A stretch of DNA of 64,000 nt. Source: Hirschia baltica ATCC 49814. GTDB taxonomy: Bacteria; Pseudomonadota; Alphaproteobacteria; Caulobacterales; Hyphomonadaceae. The position numbers were made by a program, and so were the translations under genes. Within the stretch, counting starts at the first letter, position 1, and each line of letters opens with the position of its first letter. The notes below the pieces were generated by a model. That model was not told where the DNA came from. It was given only the letters and a program-made list of their open reading frames with translations, and made no database searches. The stretch lies in the NCBI RefSeq assembly GCF_000023785.1, contig NC_012982.1, positions 992,001 to 1,056,000 on the forward strand. Direction: 5' to 3'. Below are positions 27,277 through 35,831 of the stretch, in pieces.

Positions 27277-27311
27277 AAAAGGCCGGATGCTTAGTGTGTC
27301 CGGCCTTTTTT
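27277..27311 (+). terminator. Rho-independent terminator of sapC
   Basis: The stem aaaaggccgga / tccggcctttt is perfect over 11 bp and ends in a run of six T. Confidence 0.9.
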
Positions 27312-27443
27312 GTACGATATCACGGTCCCCCTATAATTAATCACGTCTTTGTTAGGTGACTAGTCGATAGTGTTTCTTTCGCATATTCAGCCTTAGAATT
27401 ATAAAAGAGCTATGTCTTAGTTCTGCAATTATGGAATTTATTT

Positions 27444-29582
27444 ATGCGTGCATTTGTCTTTGTCTTTGCGTTTCTGCTAAGTCTGTTTTCTCAAAATGCA
27501 GCTTTTTCCGCTCCCGTTGATGCAGGTAATGCGACAGTAGAAGTTATTGCTGAGAGATCTGTTATCGCGCAAGGAGACCGTTTCCTTGGTGCGTTAAAGC
27601 TTGATATTGATGAAGGCTGGCATGTCTATTGGCGCAATGCAGGAGATGCAGGTATCGCCCCAAGCATTGCATGGGAGATCACAAGCGGTGCTCAAATCGG
27701 TGAGTTTTACTGGCCTGCACCTCACACTATCCCATTAGAAACATTGATGAATTATGGGTATGAAGACCAATTAGTGCTGCCGTTTGAAATTGTCGTCCCG
27801 TCTGATTTGAATGTGGGGGACAATCTGATCATGACGGGGAAAGCCGAATATCAGATCTGTTTGGACATCTGTATTTGGGAAAATGCTGATATCGATTTGG
27901 TGCTTCCCATCGCTGACATGCCTGAAGCAGATGCAGAAAATAGCCGGTTAATCGCATCTGCCTTAGAAGCAAGTCCTATTGATATGACAGGTAAAGCGAC
28001 AACCACGCTTGAAGGTGAAGATACGCTACGTTTGTCCATAGCGGATGAGGCATTTGCGGCGAGTTTGGCAGATGCTGATCATGTGCGTTTTTATCCGTAT
28101 GAGCATGAAATTGAGCATTTTCCTGAGCAAAGTCTTCGTGTTGGGGAGCAGGGTGGAACCTTAAATCTACAGCTTTCGTCTTTAAGTAAAATTGAGCCAA
28201 CACCGATAGAAGGTATTGTTGTTGTTGATAAAAATGACAAAACGCGTTTTGCTATGAAAGTGCAGGCGCAGATTGGTGATGTGCTTGCTGGTACGGATGA
28301 TATTGCCGCAAGTAATAGCCATGCAAAACAAGCTGTTGAGATTGCGGCGACAGCTAGCTTTTCTCAAATTCTTGTCTGGCTTGGATTTGCGTTTGTGGGT
28401 GGTTTGATTTTGAATCTGATGCCGTGTGTTCTGCCTGTTTTGACAATTAAGGCAAACGGTTTGGCCCATGCTGCACAACAAGGACAAAGCCAATTAAAGT
28501 CACATGGAATTGCGTATCTTGCTGGTGTGCTGACATGTTTTGTCGCGATTGGAATTGTGCTCTTAATGCTGCGGGCAGCAGGGGAACAAGCAGGGCTGGG
28601 CTTCCAACTGCAATACCCGCCAATGGTGTTAGGCCTTGCTTTACTTATGTTTATTGTCGGTTTGAACCTGCTTGGCGTGTTTGAAATTGGCTCGTCAGTG
28701 ATGGGCGTTGGATCTAATCTTGCCAATAAATCTGGTGTAGCGGGTGCATTCTTTACGGGGCTGCTAGCGGCGGTTGTCGGGGCACCTTGTGTGGGGCCTT
28801 TGCTGGCGGCATCTTTGGGCGCTGTCGTGAGCCAGCCTGCATGGGTGGTGATCTTATTTCTTATCGTTATGGGGAGCGGTTTGGCTGCGCCATTTGTGTT
28901 GCTTTCATTCGTGCCGGGGCTTGCCAAAGCGATGCCTAAACCGGGCGGTTGGATGGACATTGTCAAACAGGTTTTGGCTTTCCCGATGTTTTTGACATCC
29001 ATCTGGTTGTTGTGGGTTTTTGCCGGTCAAAAAGGTGTTGATGCTGCAATTATGGTGCTGACAGCTGCTGTGGTTATAGCGTTTGCTTTGTGGATGTTTG
29101 CGCGTCCGAACGCGAATGGCTTAGCAAAATCTGTTGCTGGCGTGTTGATGTTGTGTGCTGTGATTGTGCCTTTTGTGCTGACTGGCGGTGCATCTCATGT
29201 GAATGAAGTTGCGAGCAGCGATATTACGACAAAATCTGGCGTCGAAGTGAAGACAGGTGACTGGTCTCCAGAATATGTTGAGGAGCTTCGCGCTGCAGGC
29301 ACACCGATTTTTGTGGATTTCACAGCGCGCTGGTGTGTGACCTGTCAGATGAATAAGCGCATCGCTTTGCATACTGATAAAGTGAAAAATGCATTTGCTG
29401 AGCAGGGCGTGGTTTTTTTGACGGCAGATTGGACAAATCGCAATAAATTAATCGCAGATGAGCTGGCTCGCCATAAACGTGCCGGAGTTCCGTTGTATCT
29501 TTATTATCCGCCGCAGGGTGATGTTCAGATTTTGCCGCAAATCCTCACAGCAGGATTGGTTGCAAAAACGGTCACCCCGTAA
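27444..29582 (+). CDS. dsbD: Thiol:disulfide interchange protein DsbD
   Basis: Inner membrane protein of 712 residues that carries electrons from cytoplasmic thioredoxin to the periplasm. After a signal peptide (ending near AAFSA) the N-terminal domain carries Cys139 and Cys143 in YQICLDIC. The central domain has about eight membrane segments with the redox pair Cys328 (LMPCVLPV) and Cys449 (GAPCVGP). The C-terminal thioredoxin domain has WCVTC (Cys631, Cys634). The N-terminal domain is of the longer ScsB/DsbD type seen in alphaproteobacteria. All six expected cysteines are present. Partners in cytochrome c maturation or oxidative repair are not in the window. Confidence 0.9.
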   Translation: MRAFVFVFAFLLSLFSQNAAFSAPVDAGNATVEVIAERSVIAQGDRFLGALKLDIDEGWHVYWRNAGDAGIAPSIAWEITSGAQIGEFYWPAPHTIPLETLMNYGYEDQLVLPFEIVVPSDLNVGDNLIMTGKAEYQICLDICIWENADIDLVLPIADMPEADAENSRLIASALEASPIDMTGKATTTLEGEDTLRLSIADEAFAASLADADHVRFYPYEHEIEHFPEQSLRVGEQGGTLNLQLSSLSKIEPTPIEGIVVVDKNDKTRFAMKVQAQIGDVLAGTDDIAASNSHAKQAVEIAATASFSQILVWLGFAFVGGLILNLMPCVLPVLTIKANGLAHAAQQGQSQLKSHGIAYLAGVLTCFVAIGIVLLMLRAAGEQAGLGFQLQYPPMVLGLALLMFIVGLNLLGVFEIGSSVMGVGSNLANKSGVAGAFFTGLLAAVVGAPCVGPLLAASLGAVVSQPAWVVILFLIVMGSGLAAPFVLLSFVPGLAKAMPKPGGWMDIVKQVLAFPMFLTSIWLLWVFAGQKGVDAAIMVLTAAVVIAFALWMFARPNANGLAKSVAGVLMLCAVIVPFVLTGGASHVNEVASSDITTKSGVEVKTGDWSPEYVEELRAAGTPIFVDFTARWCVTCQMNKRIALHTDKVKNAFAEQGVVFLTADWTNRNKLIADELARHKRAGVPLYLYYPPQGDVQILPQILTAGLVAKTVTP

Positions 29583-29682
29583 ATTAGATATAAGTTTCCT
29601 TTGGAAGCTCAAGCTATTTTCATTTCTCTGAATTAGTGTATGAGCTTCGTTCGGATTTTGAAGAACTCAGTAGAGTGATAAA

Positions 29683-29796
29683 ATGAATATACGTTTGATG
29701 GATTTATTGACAGTCGGACTAAGTCACTGGAGTGGCGTTTTTGTTGCGTCTTCACTAACCGTTGGTGCCATTTTTGCCGGTTTAGGTGTGGCGTAG
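29683..29796 (+). CDS. Possible 37-residue membrane peptide
   Basis: A short frame starting ATG at 29683 encodes a peptide with one hydrophobic segment (GVFVASSLTVGAIFAGLGVA). There is only a weak ribosome site (agagtg). It lies between dsbD and a convergent gene and shows hydrophobic codon use that is not obviously random. I do not recognise it; it may be spurious. Confidence 0.3.
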   Translation: MNIRLMDLLTVGLSHWSGVFVASSLTVGAIFAGLGVA

Positions 29797-29809
29797 TTTG
29801 AGCGCATGC

Positions 29810-30316
29810 CTATTCAATTGAGCAAGAACCGATAATTGTGCTGCTATCAATGGCTGGTGCCTTGCCTTCAAAGGTACGAGCAGTTGCTTCAGAAACCATA
29901 ACCGCATCATCTAGCATTGTGACCAAGCGTTTGAGCGCATCTGCTTGGTCTGCTCCAGTTTGCGCTGTTGAAATTGCATTTAACTGATCGCCAGTTTCTT
30001 TGGCCATGCCTCTAAAAATACATTGAAAGTCTTCTGGCCCATCAATCTCTTTGATTTCCCGTGAAAGTCTGGCTGCGCTAATGCCAAAGCGCTGTAAATC
30101 ACTGATAAAACCTTGTGATATCTCTGGCGCATTTAGCGATGGGTAGGCGAGCGCATCGCCTTCAGCCATTTTTGCGGTTTCCAGCAATTGTGCTGCTGTG
30201 ACACCAAATACGCGCGCATCTTGAGCATCACCTAGAGCCAACGGCGCGGATACACCAAAAGCGAGTGTGAGTATGATTGCTTTTAGCGCATGAGAGCGTG
30301 TGTTTTTGTGTTTCAT
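29810..30316 (-). CDS. Secreted small protein of unknown function
   Basis: Protein of 168 residues with a clear signal peptide (basic start, hydrophobic run, cleavage near PLALGDA). The mature part is helical with two cysteines (FQCIFRG and GSCSIE) that could form a disulfide in the periplasm. No family recognised. It is divergent from hisS. Confidence 0.6.
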   Translation of the reverse strand: MKHKNTRSHALKAIILTLAFGVSAPLALGDAQDARVFGVTAAQLLETAKMAEGDALAYPSLNAPEISQGFISDLQRFGISAARLSREIKEIDGPEDFQCIFRGMAKETGDQLNAISTAQTGADQADALKRLVTMLDDAVMVSEATARTFEGKAPAIDSSTIIGSCSIE

Positions 30317-30408
30317 ATCTATTATCTTGAAGATGATTGATTAATAGGGCGCAAATATCTTGCCAGACTTGATATGAATATAAGGCAAATAGGCAGGATT
30401 CATGCCCA

Positions 30409-30467
30409 TTGAGTTGCTCTCTAGCACTCATTAGGATAGGCCAACCACGTGGTTTTCATGATGAAAA
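30409..30467 (+). promoter_or_regulatory. Promoter and operator-like palindromes of the hisS-hisZ-hisG operon
   Basis: TTGAGT (30409) and TAGGAT (30432) are separated by 17 bases. Just downstream, at the expected transcription start, lies the perfect 12-bp palindrome AACCACGTGGTT (30443-30454), overlapping a second dyad TTTTCAT-G-ATGAAAA (30453-30467). Confidence 0.45.
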
Positions 30468-30499
30468 TCGCGTTCAACTAATATGGCTTTAAAAAACCT

Positions 30500-32011
30500 A
30501 TGTCCACAAACGAAAATACACCAGAAAACGCCGCCAATATGTCAACTGAAACACCTCGTCCTGAAGCACGCAAACCGCGTGGTTTTCAAGACAAACGTGC
30601 CCATTTGATTGCAGCTGAGCGCCATCTTGTGGACAAGGTCACGCAGGTTTATGCGCAATGGGGCTTTGAGGGCCTTGATACTGGGCCATTTGAATATGTC
30701 GATGCGCTTGGGAAATTCCTGCCAGATACAGACCGTCCAAATGAAGGTGTGTTTGCGCTAGAAGATGATGATGATCAGTGGATGGCGCTGCGCTATGATC
30801 ACACGGCTCCGCTTGCGCGCTTTGTTGCTGAAAATTGGAATAATATCCCAAAGCCTTTCCGGCGCTATTCTGCTGGTCCGGTTTATCGCAATGAAAAACC
30901 AGGTCCGTTTCGTTTCCGTGAGTTTATCCAATGTGATGCAGATGCTGTTGGAGCCGCTGGTCCGGCGGCAGATGCTGAGATGATTGCGATTGCGTCTGAA
31001 GCGATGCAGGCATGTGGGGCGCAAGTGGGTGATTACGCGATCCGCGTCAACACACGCCAATTGCTAGATGGTGTGATGCAGGCCGCCGATGTAAAGGACC
31101 CTAATAAACGTCTCATCGTTTTGCGTGCACTGGATAAAATGGATCGTCTTGGCGCTGAGGGCGTGAGCGAATTATTGGGCGGCGGACGTAAAGATGAAAG
31201 TGGTGATTTCACCGAAGGTGCTGGATTAAATTCTGCTTCTATCGAAACACTGCTCCAGTTTGCTCAAGCTGGTCGCGATACGCGGTCTGAGACGCTGAAT
31301 GCGTTGGCTGCTATTGCAAATCAAAATGCTGTTGGAACACAAGGTTTGGAAGATTTAAGCGCGATCCATGACATTCTAAACGGTCTTGGCGTGACGGATC
31401 AGATGGCGACATTTGATCCGGCAATTGTACGCGGCCTTGAATATTATACTGGCCCTGTTTTTGAAGCAGAATTGCTCAAAGAGTTTAAAGACGAGAAGGG
31501 CCGTTTAATGCGCTTTGGGTCTGTTGGTGGCGGTGGCCGTTATGATGATCTGATTGCGCGTTTCACAGGCGAGCTTGTGCCTGCAACTGGTTTTTCTGTG
31601 GGTATTTCGCGTCTTGCTGCTGTGCTTGCAGCTGAAGATGAGGGCGAGCAAAAAGCGGATGGGCCGGTTGTTGTGCTAGCGCTTCAACGCGAGCACATGG
31701 CTGATTATTGCTCCATCGCTGCGCAATTGCGGGCGATAGGCGTGAAGGCTGAAGTCTATCTTGGAACATCTGGTATGAAAGCGCAGATGAAATATGCCAA
31801 TCGCCGCAACGCACCTGCTGTTGTGATTGTGGGTAATCAAGAACGCGAGAGCGGCAAGGTGACGGTCAAAGATCTCGTTGCAGGCGCAAAAGCTGCGGCT
31901 GATATCACGGACAATGCTGAATGGCGCGAAGCACGTCCGGGGCAATTTGAGGCGACCCGCGAAGACTTTGCTGCAAAAATCAAGGCCGTTGTGGAGGCCA
32001 ATAACGCATGA
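30500..32011 (+). CDS. hisS: Histidine--tRNA ligase
   Basis: Class II aminoacyl-tRNA synthetase of 503 residues that charges tRNA-His. Motif 2 is visible as GPVYRNEKPGPFRFREFIQCD, the histidine-binding signature RGLEYYTGPVFE appears in the middle, and motif 3 is represented by GGGGRYDDL and GFSVGISRL. The C-terminal anticodon-binding domain follows. The N-terminal 25 residues are polar and not part of the fold. The stop overlaps the hisZ start by 4 bases (ATGA), so the genes are translationally coupled; hisS with hisZ and hisG is a common alphaproteobacterial operon. Confidence 0.94.
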   Translation: MSTNENTPENAANMSTETPRPEARKPRGFQDKRAHLIAAERHLVDKVTQVYAQWGFEGLDTGPFEYVDALGKFLPDTDRPNEGVFALEDDDDQWMALRYDHTAPLARFVAENWNNIPKPFRRYSAGPVYRNEKPGPFRFREFIQCDADAVGAAGPAADAEMIAIASEAMQACGAQVGDYAIRVNTRQLLDGVMQAADVKDPNKRLIVLRALDKMDRLGAEGVSELLGGGRKDESGDFTEGAGLNSASIETLLQFAQAGRDTRSETLNALAAIANQNAVGTQGLEDLSAIHDILNGLGVTDQMATFDPAIVRGLEYYTGPVFEAELLKEFKDEKGRLMRFGSVGGGGRYDDLIARFTGELVPATGFSVGISRLAAVLAAEDEGEQKADGPVVVLALQREHMADYCSIAAQLRAIGVKAEVYLGTSGMKAQMKYANRRNAPAVVIVGNQERESGKVTVKDLVAGAKAAADITDNAEWREARPGQFEATREDFAAKIKAVVEANNA

Positions 32012-33153
32012 AAACCAAACAATTGATTGAGATGGCCAGCAAGCTAGAAACTGATCTGGCCAATGCCGTTTCCAATAAAAATGCAATATCCATTCAGCCG
32101 GCGAATGTATTGCCTGCGTCTATTCTGCTTGAGCTGACAGGTGAGAGTGTAAGAGGGCGATTGTGTAGCTTTACTGCACCTGATGGCGAAGAATTTTGTA
32201 TGCGGCCTGATATGACAGCGCCTATCGCGCTGGAGATTGCGCGCGGTAATCTAAAGGCGAAACGCTATTTATATTCTGGGTCTGTCTATCGCTTCCCGCA
32301 AGCTGGATCTGGGGATGATATTGAATTTGATCAGACCGGATTTGAATGGTTTGGCGAAAAGGGCGGTCCCAAAGAAGATGCCGAAGCATTGGCACTGACA
32401 TTGGAAACGCTTGCATCGGCTGGCGTGGCGGATGGCGCATTGCGATTTGGTGATAGCGCGCTGTTTTATGCATTGATAGATGCTCTTAAATTAGATGCGC
32501 CATGGCCGCAGCGTTTGCGCAAAGCGTTTAATCGCAAGCGTGGGCCGCGCGAATTAATGCAGGCGGCAGGCGAAAGGGCGCAGCGTTCACCTTTGGCATC
32601 GGCATTGTCGGCGCTTGATGAAGATGAAGCACGCGCGGCTGTTGAAGAAATGTTTGCTGTATCGGGTATTTCTGCTGTGGGCGGACGTGATGCGGGGGAT
32701 ATTGCTCAGCGTTTGCGCTCTCTTTCTCAAAGCAATGGAGAAGGGCCGTCTAAAAAAGCGCAAACCGCCATAGAGGCTTTGCTGGACATTAATGCGCCTG
32801 CACGCAAAGCCGTAGATGAGATTGCGAAAATTGCCAAAACAGCGGGTGTGAAGCTGGATAAAGCATTGAATGCTTATGTTGAACGGTTGGATGCGCTGGA
32901 AGGACTTGGCGCGCCTATGGTGAGTGATGCTGTGTTTGATACAGAATTTGGGCGCCGGTTTGATTATTATGACGGCCTCGTCTTTAAGGTGACCCATTCT
33001 GAGCTTGGCGGTTCTTTGCCACTGGCAACAGGTGGGCGCTATGATGGGCTGGTGTCAGGATTATCGGGCGGTAAGATATCCACCAATGCCATTGGTGTGG
33101 CTTTGAGGGCGGATCGTATTTGCAGTGTTCTAAATAAGGAGGGCTGCAAATGA
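32008..33153 (+). CDS. hisZ: ATP phosphoribosyltransferase regulatory subunit
   Basis: HisS-like paralogue of 381 residues without aminoacylation activity; it forms the regulatory part of ATP phosphoribosyltransferase, the first enzyme of histidine synthesis. It keeps the class II fold (motif-2-like YLYSGSVYRFPQ and EFDQTGFEWFG) but lacks the full histidyl signature of HisS; FGRRFDYYDGLVFKV and ATGGRYDGL are in the corresponding places. It overlaps hisS at its start and hisG at its end by 4 bases each. Confidence 0.93.
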   Translation: MKTKQLIEMASKLETDLANAVSNKNAISIQPANVLPASILLELTGESVRGRLCSFTAPDGEEFCMRPDMTAPIALEIARGNLKAKRYLYSGSVYRFPQAGSGDDIEFDQTGFEWFGEKGGPKEDAEALALTLETLASAGVADGALRFGDSALFYALIDALKLDAPWPQRLRKAFNRKRGPRELMQAAGERAQRSPLASALSALDEDEARAAVEEMFAVSGISAVGGRDAGDIAQRLRSLSQSNGEGPSKKAQTAIEALLDINAPARKAVDEIAKIAKTAGVKLDKALNAYVERLDALEGLGAPMVSDAVFDTEFGRRFDYYDGLVFKVTHSELGGSLPLATGGRYDGLVSGLSGGKISTNAIGVALRADRICSVLNKEGCK

Positions 33154-34106
33154 GCAAGCTAATCCTGGCAATTCCGTCCAAAGGGCGCTTAAAAGATCAG
33201 ACTGATAAATACCTAGCCGAGGCGGGCTTTAAGCTAAAGCAAATTGGCGGTGATCGCGCATACTCAGCTGAGTTAAAAGGGGTTGAGGGCGTAGAGATGC
33301 GCTTGATGTCTGCGAGTGAAATTGCGCGTGGTGTTCTCAACGGTGAAATACACTTAGGCGTGACCGGTGAAGATCTGCTGCGCGAAAAAGCACCGACAAA
33401 ATTAGAAAATGATGTGCACCTTCTAAAAGCGCTTGGTTTTGGTCATGCAAATCTGATTGTGGCAGCACCGCAAAGCTGGATTGATGTGGAGAGCATGGCT
33501 GATCTTGATGAGGTAGGAGCTGCCTATCAGGAAAAGACCGGACACCGCATGCGTGTGGCGACCAAATACCTGCGCTTGGCGCGGGAGTTTTTCGCGCAAA
33601 AGGGAGTTGGACACTATCGTATTGTCGAGAGTGCAGGAGCGACAGAGGGCGCGCCGGCATCAGGTACAGCTGAATTGATCGTGGATATCACATCAACAGG
33701 CTCTACGCTTGTGGCAAATGGTTTGAAGATTATCGCCGATGGACAGATTTTGGCGTCTGAAGCGCAGCTTGCGGCGAGCAAGAAAGCGGACTGGAATTCG
33801 CAGACATTGGAAACACTACGCGCATTGCTAGATAATATCGAAGCAAGGCAGCGAGCTAAGCAATTATGCCAAATTAAATTCCAAAGTGGTATGAGTGAGT
33901 CTGTTTTACAGGATATCTTCGATATGCCGCAATCGCGCCTATTCCCCAATGGGGAGGCATTTTGTCCGAGTAATGATGTTCAATTGGTGTGTCGCAAATT
34001 GGCAGCGGCAGGTGGTGCCCCTGTGAGCGTACAAAATCTGGAATATATATTCGAAGCAGATAACCCTGTATTTAAAAGATTTTTAGATGACTTACCGCAA
34101 GGATAA
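33150..34106 (+). CDS. hisG: ATP phosphoribosyltransferase catalytic subunit
   Basis: Catalytic subunit of 318 residues for the first committed step of histidine synthesis. The N-terminal IPSKGRLKDQT and the PRPP-binding segment LIVDITSTGSTLVANGL are clear. A short-form HisG has about 210-230 residues and works with HisZ, which is encoded next to it. Here about 90 extra residues (from near QTLETLRALL) follow, and they do not obviously match the ACT-like regulatory domain of long-form HisG. The reading frame shows no break. Confidence 0.92.
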   Translation: MSKLILAIPSKGRLKDQTDKYLAEAGFKLKQIGGDRAYSAELKGVEGVEMRLMSASEIARGVLNGEIHLGVTGEDLLREKAPTKLENDVHLLKALGFGHANLIVAAPQSWIDVESMADLDEVGAAYQEKTGHRMRVATKYLRLAREFFAQKGVGHYRIVESAGATEGAPASGTAELIVDITSTGSTLVANGLKIIADGQILASEAQLAASKKADWNSQTLETLRALLDNIEARQRAKQLCQIKFQSGMSESVLQDIFDMPQSRLFPNGEAFCPSNDVQLVCRKLAAAGGAPVSVQNLEYIFEADNPVFKRFLDDLPQG

Positions 34107-34185
34107 GCCATTGTGTGAAATTTTTTTTAAAAAAGAGGCGAGAATGTGTTGACGGTCATGCAATTCTGGACAATAAAGTATGCAT

Positions 34186-34273
34186 AACCGCATCGCGGTT
34201 GCGTTTCGGGGAGGAAACGCTCTTAGAAGACCCTGACAAAGGCGGTGAGCAAAGCACTCACCGCCCTTTTTTT
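34186..34273 (+). ncRNA. Candidate small RNA with three hairpins
   Basis: Three stems follow each other: AACCGC-ATC-GCGGTT (34186-34200), gcgttt-cggggagg-aaacgc (34201-34220) and the terminator stem ggcggtgag / ctcaccgcc (34241-34265) with eight T. A TTGACG box at 34149 and an A/T-rich TAAAGT at 34174 precede it. The loop of hairpin 2 carries GGGGAGG, exposed like a ribosome-binding sequence. It may be a separate transcript or the 3' end of the hisG message; the promoter spacing (19) is not ideal. Confidence 0.55.
34241..34273 (+). terminator. Rho-independent terminator
   Basis: A perfect 9-bp stem ggcggtgag / ctcaccgcc with a 7-base loop and eight T. It ends the his operon, the RNA candidate, or both. 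Confidence 0.9.
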
Positions 34274-34292
34274 GTCTTGAATTCAGATATTT

Positions 34293-34312
34293 AAATGATA
34301 ACGGTATCATTT
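34293..34312. promoter_or_regulatory. Perfect 8-bp dyad, operator-like
   Basis: AAATGATA-acgg-TATCATTT. The arms resemble operators of the Fur/Zur or TetR class, but the regulator is unknown. It lies between the his terminator and the glycerophosphodiesterase gene. Confidence 0.45.
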
Positions 34313-34504
34313 TAACGAGATTATGTGGGTTCTATAATTGAACTTACTGTTGCGCTTGAGTTTACACCTGAAGGTGATTTGTTCAAAAAAACTACACAAA
34401 GTAGTATTGATCGCAATGCCTGATTTTATCTGTCGAAATATCCAAATCTTGTGAAAGTCGTTTGATGAGGGGCGCGTATTGTCGATCCGTCTAAAGCTGT
34501 TTCT

Positions 34505-34522
34505 GTGTCATAAAACTATAGC
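34505..34522 (+). promoter_or_regulatory. Pho-box-like sequence upstream of the glycerophosphodiesterase gene
   Basis: GTGTCATAAAACTATAGC matches 12 of 18 positions of the PhoB consensus; the first repeat and spacer are nearly perfect and the second repeat is degenerate. Confidence 0.35.
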
Positions 34523-34606
34523 TCAACAGCGTTTAAATGGCGGATGTAAAATATGTCATTAGCCAATAGGCTTTCGAGGACATTCAGAAAAACAAAGGAC
34601 ATAATT

Positions 34607-35743
34607 GTGAAAATTCACTTCGGGCTAGCGCTCGCTATTGTTGCTTTGGTTGCATGTCAGCCCAAAGCACCGCCTGCATCATCTGATACGGGCGCTGACT
34701 CTCAAATTGAAGCCGAAGCAGCGATAAAAGAACCTATTGTTATCGCGCATCGGGGGGCAAGCGGATATCGCCCTGAGCACACGCTTGAAGCATATAAGCT
34801 GGCTATTGAGCAGGGGGCTGATTTTATCGAGCCTGATCTTGTCTTGACCAAGGATGGTATATTCATCGCACGTCATGAAAATGAAATTGGCTCAACCACC
34901 AATGTTGCAGATCACCCTGAATTTGCTGATCGTAAAACCACAAAATCTGTAGAAGCGCCGCCGCATGAAGGTTGGTATAGCGAAGATTTTACATTGGCTG
35001 AATTGAAGACATTGCGTTCAAAGGAACGTTTGCCGCAATTTCGTCCGCAAAACACTGAATATGACAATCAATTTGACGTGCCAACGCTGGAAGAAATAAT
35101 CGACTTTACGCGTGAGCAGAGCAAAATACACAACAGACCTATCGGCCTATATATTGAGCTAAAACACCCAGCTTATTTTTCTGGTATTGATCTGCCAATG
35201 GAAGAGGCCTTCTTGAAGGTGCTGGAAGACAATCAATTGAATGCGTTGGATAGCGATATCCCAATCTATATTCAATGTTTCTGGCCACAAAGCCTTATGC
35301 AGATGCGTGATAAGACCGAGCTTCCGCTTGTGTACTTGTTCTCGTCTCAATCTCCGCCAGAAGAGATCCTCAAAGCCAATGGTCTTTCTGACTGGAGCGA
35401 AATGTACAGCGCGGAAGGTTTAAAGCGGATATCAAGCTTTGCCGATGGCGTAGGGCCAAGTCTTGATCTTGTTCTTCCGAGCATTGTTGAGGGTGAGCGG
35501 GTTGAATCAACTCTGATTGCTGATGCACACGAAGCTGGTTTGAAAGTGCACGCATGGACATTGCGCTCAGAGAATATGGCGTTGCCAGAAGCGTATCGTA
35601 AAGGTGATCCAAGTCAGGCTGATTATGCAATTCAAACTGGAAACATTGCGCAATTGGCAAGCGATTTATTTGCGGCGGATATTGATGGTCTGTTTTCAGA
35701 CAATCCAGACATTATTGTTCAAGTTAGAGATGAGCTAAATTAA
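34607..35743 (+). CDS. glpQ: Glycerophosphodiester phosphodiesterase lipoprotein
   Basis: Lipoprotein enzyme of 378 residues that splits glycerophosphodiesters to glycerol-3-phosphate and an alcohol. I chose the GTG at 34607: aaggac lies 7 bases upstream and the lipobox LVAC falls 17 residues in, normal for a lipoprotein; the ATG at 34553 has a weaker site and puts Cys at residue 35. Catalytic motifs are clear: IAHRGASGYRPEHT (His48), EPDLVLTKDG and ARHENEI, the Glu/Asp/His set that binds Ca2+. It sits opposite phoD and its receptor and could supply phosphate from lipid headgroups. Confidence 0.87.
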   Translation: MKIHFGLALAIVALVACQPKAPPASSDTGADSQIEAEAAIKEPIVIAHRGASGYRPEHTLEAYKLAIEQGADFIEPDLVLTKDGIFIARHENEIGSTTNVADHPEFADRKTTKSVEAPPHEGWYSEDFTLAELKTLRSKERLPQFRPQNTEYDNQFDVPTLEEIIDFTREQSKIHNRPIGLYIELKHPAYFSGIDLPMEEAFLKVLEDNQLNALDSDIPIYIQCFWPQSLMQMRDKTELPLVYLFSSQSPPEEILKANGLSDWSEMYSAEGLKRISSFADGVGPSLDLVLPSIVEGERVESTLIADAHEAGLKVHAWTLRSENMALPEAYRKGDPSQADYAIQTGNIAQLASDLFAADIDGLFSDNPDIIVQVRDELN

Positions 35744-35777
35744 GCATCTGAGTTCAGGTTTTACCTGAGATAAAAAG

Positions 35778-35811
35778 AAAGGCTGCACAGTTTAAATTGT
35801 GCAGCCTTTTT
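35778..35811. terminator. Bidirectional terminator between glpQ-like and phoD genes
   Basis: aaaggctgcaca and tgtgcagccttt form a perfect 12-bp stem; T and A tracts flank it on both sides. Confidence 0.88.
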
Positions 35812-35831
35812 ATTGGGTCGTCAGTTTTAAT

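Larger units (their letters stand above)
34107..34606. other. Intergenic region, 500 bp, with RNA candidate and regulatory dyads
   Basis: The stretch contains a promoter-like sequence and three hairpins ending in a terminator (34149-34273), the perfect dyad at 34293-34312, and a Pho-box-like match at 34505-34522. No protein gene is seen. Confidence 0.55.
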
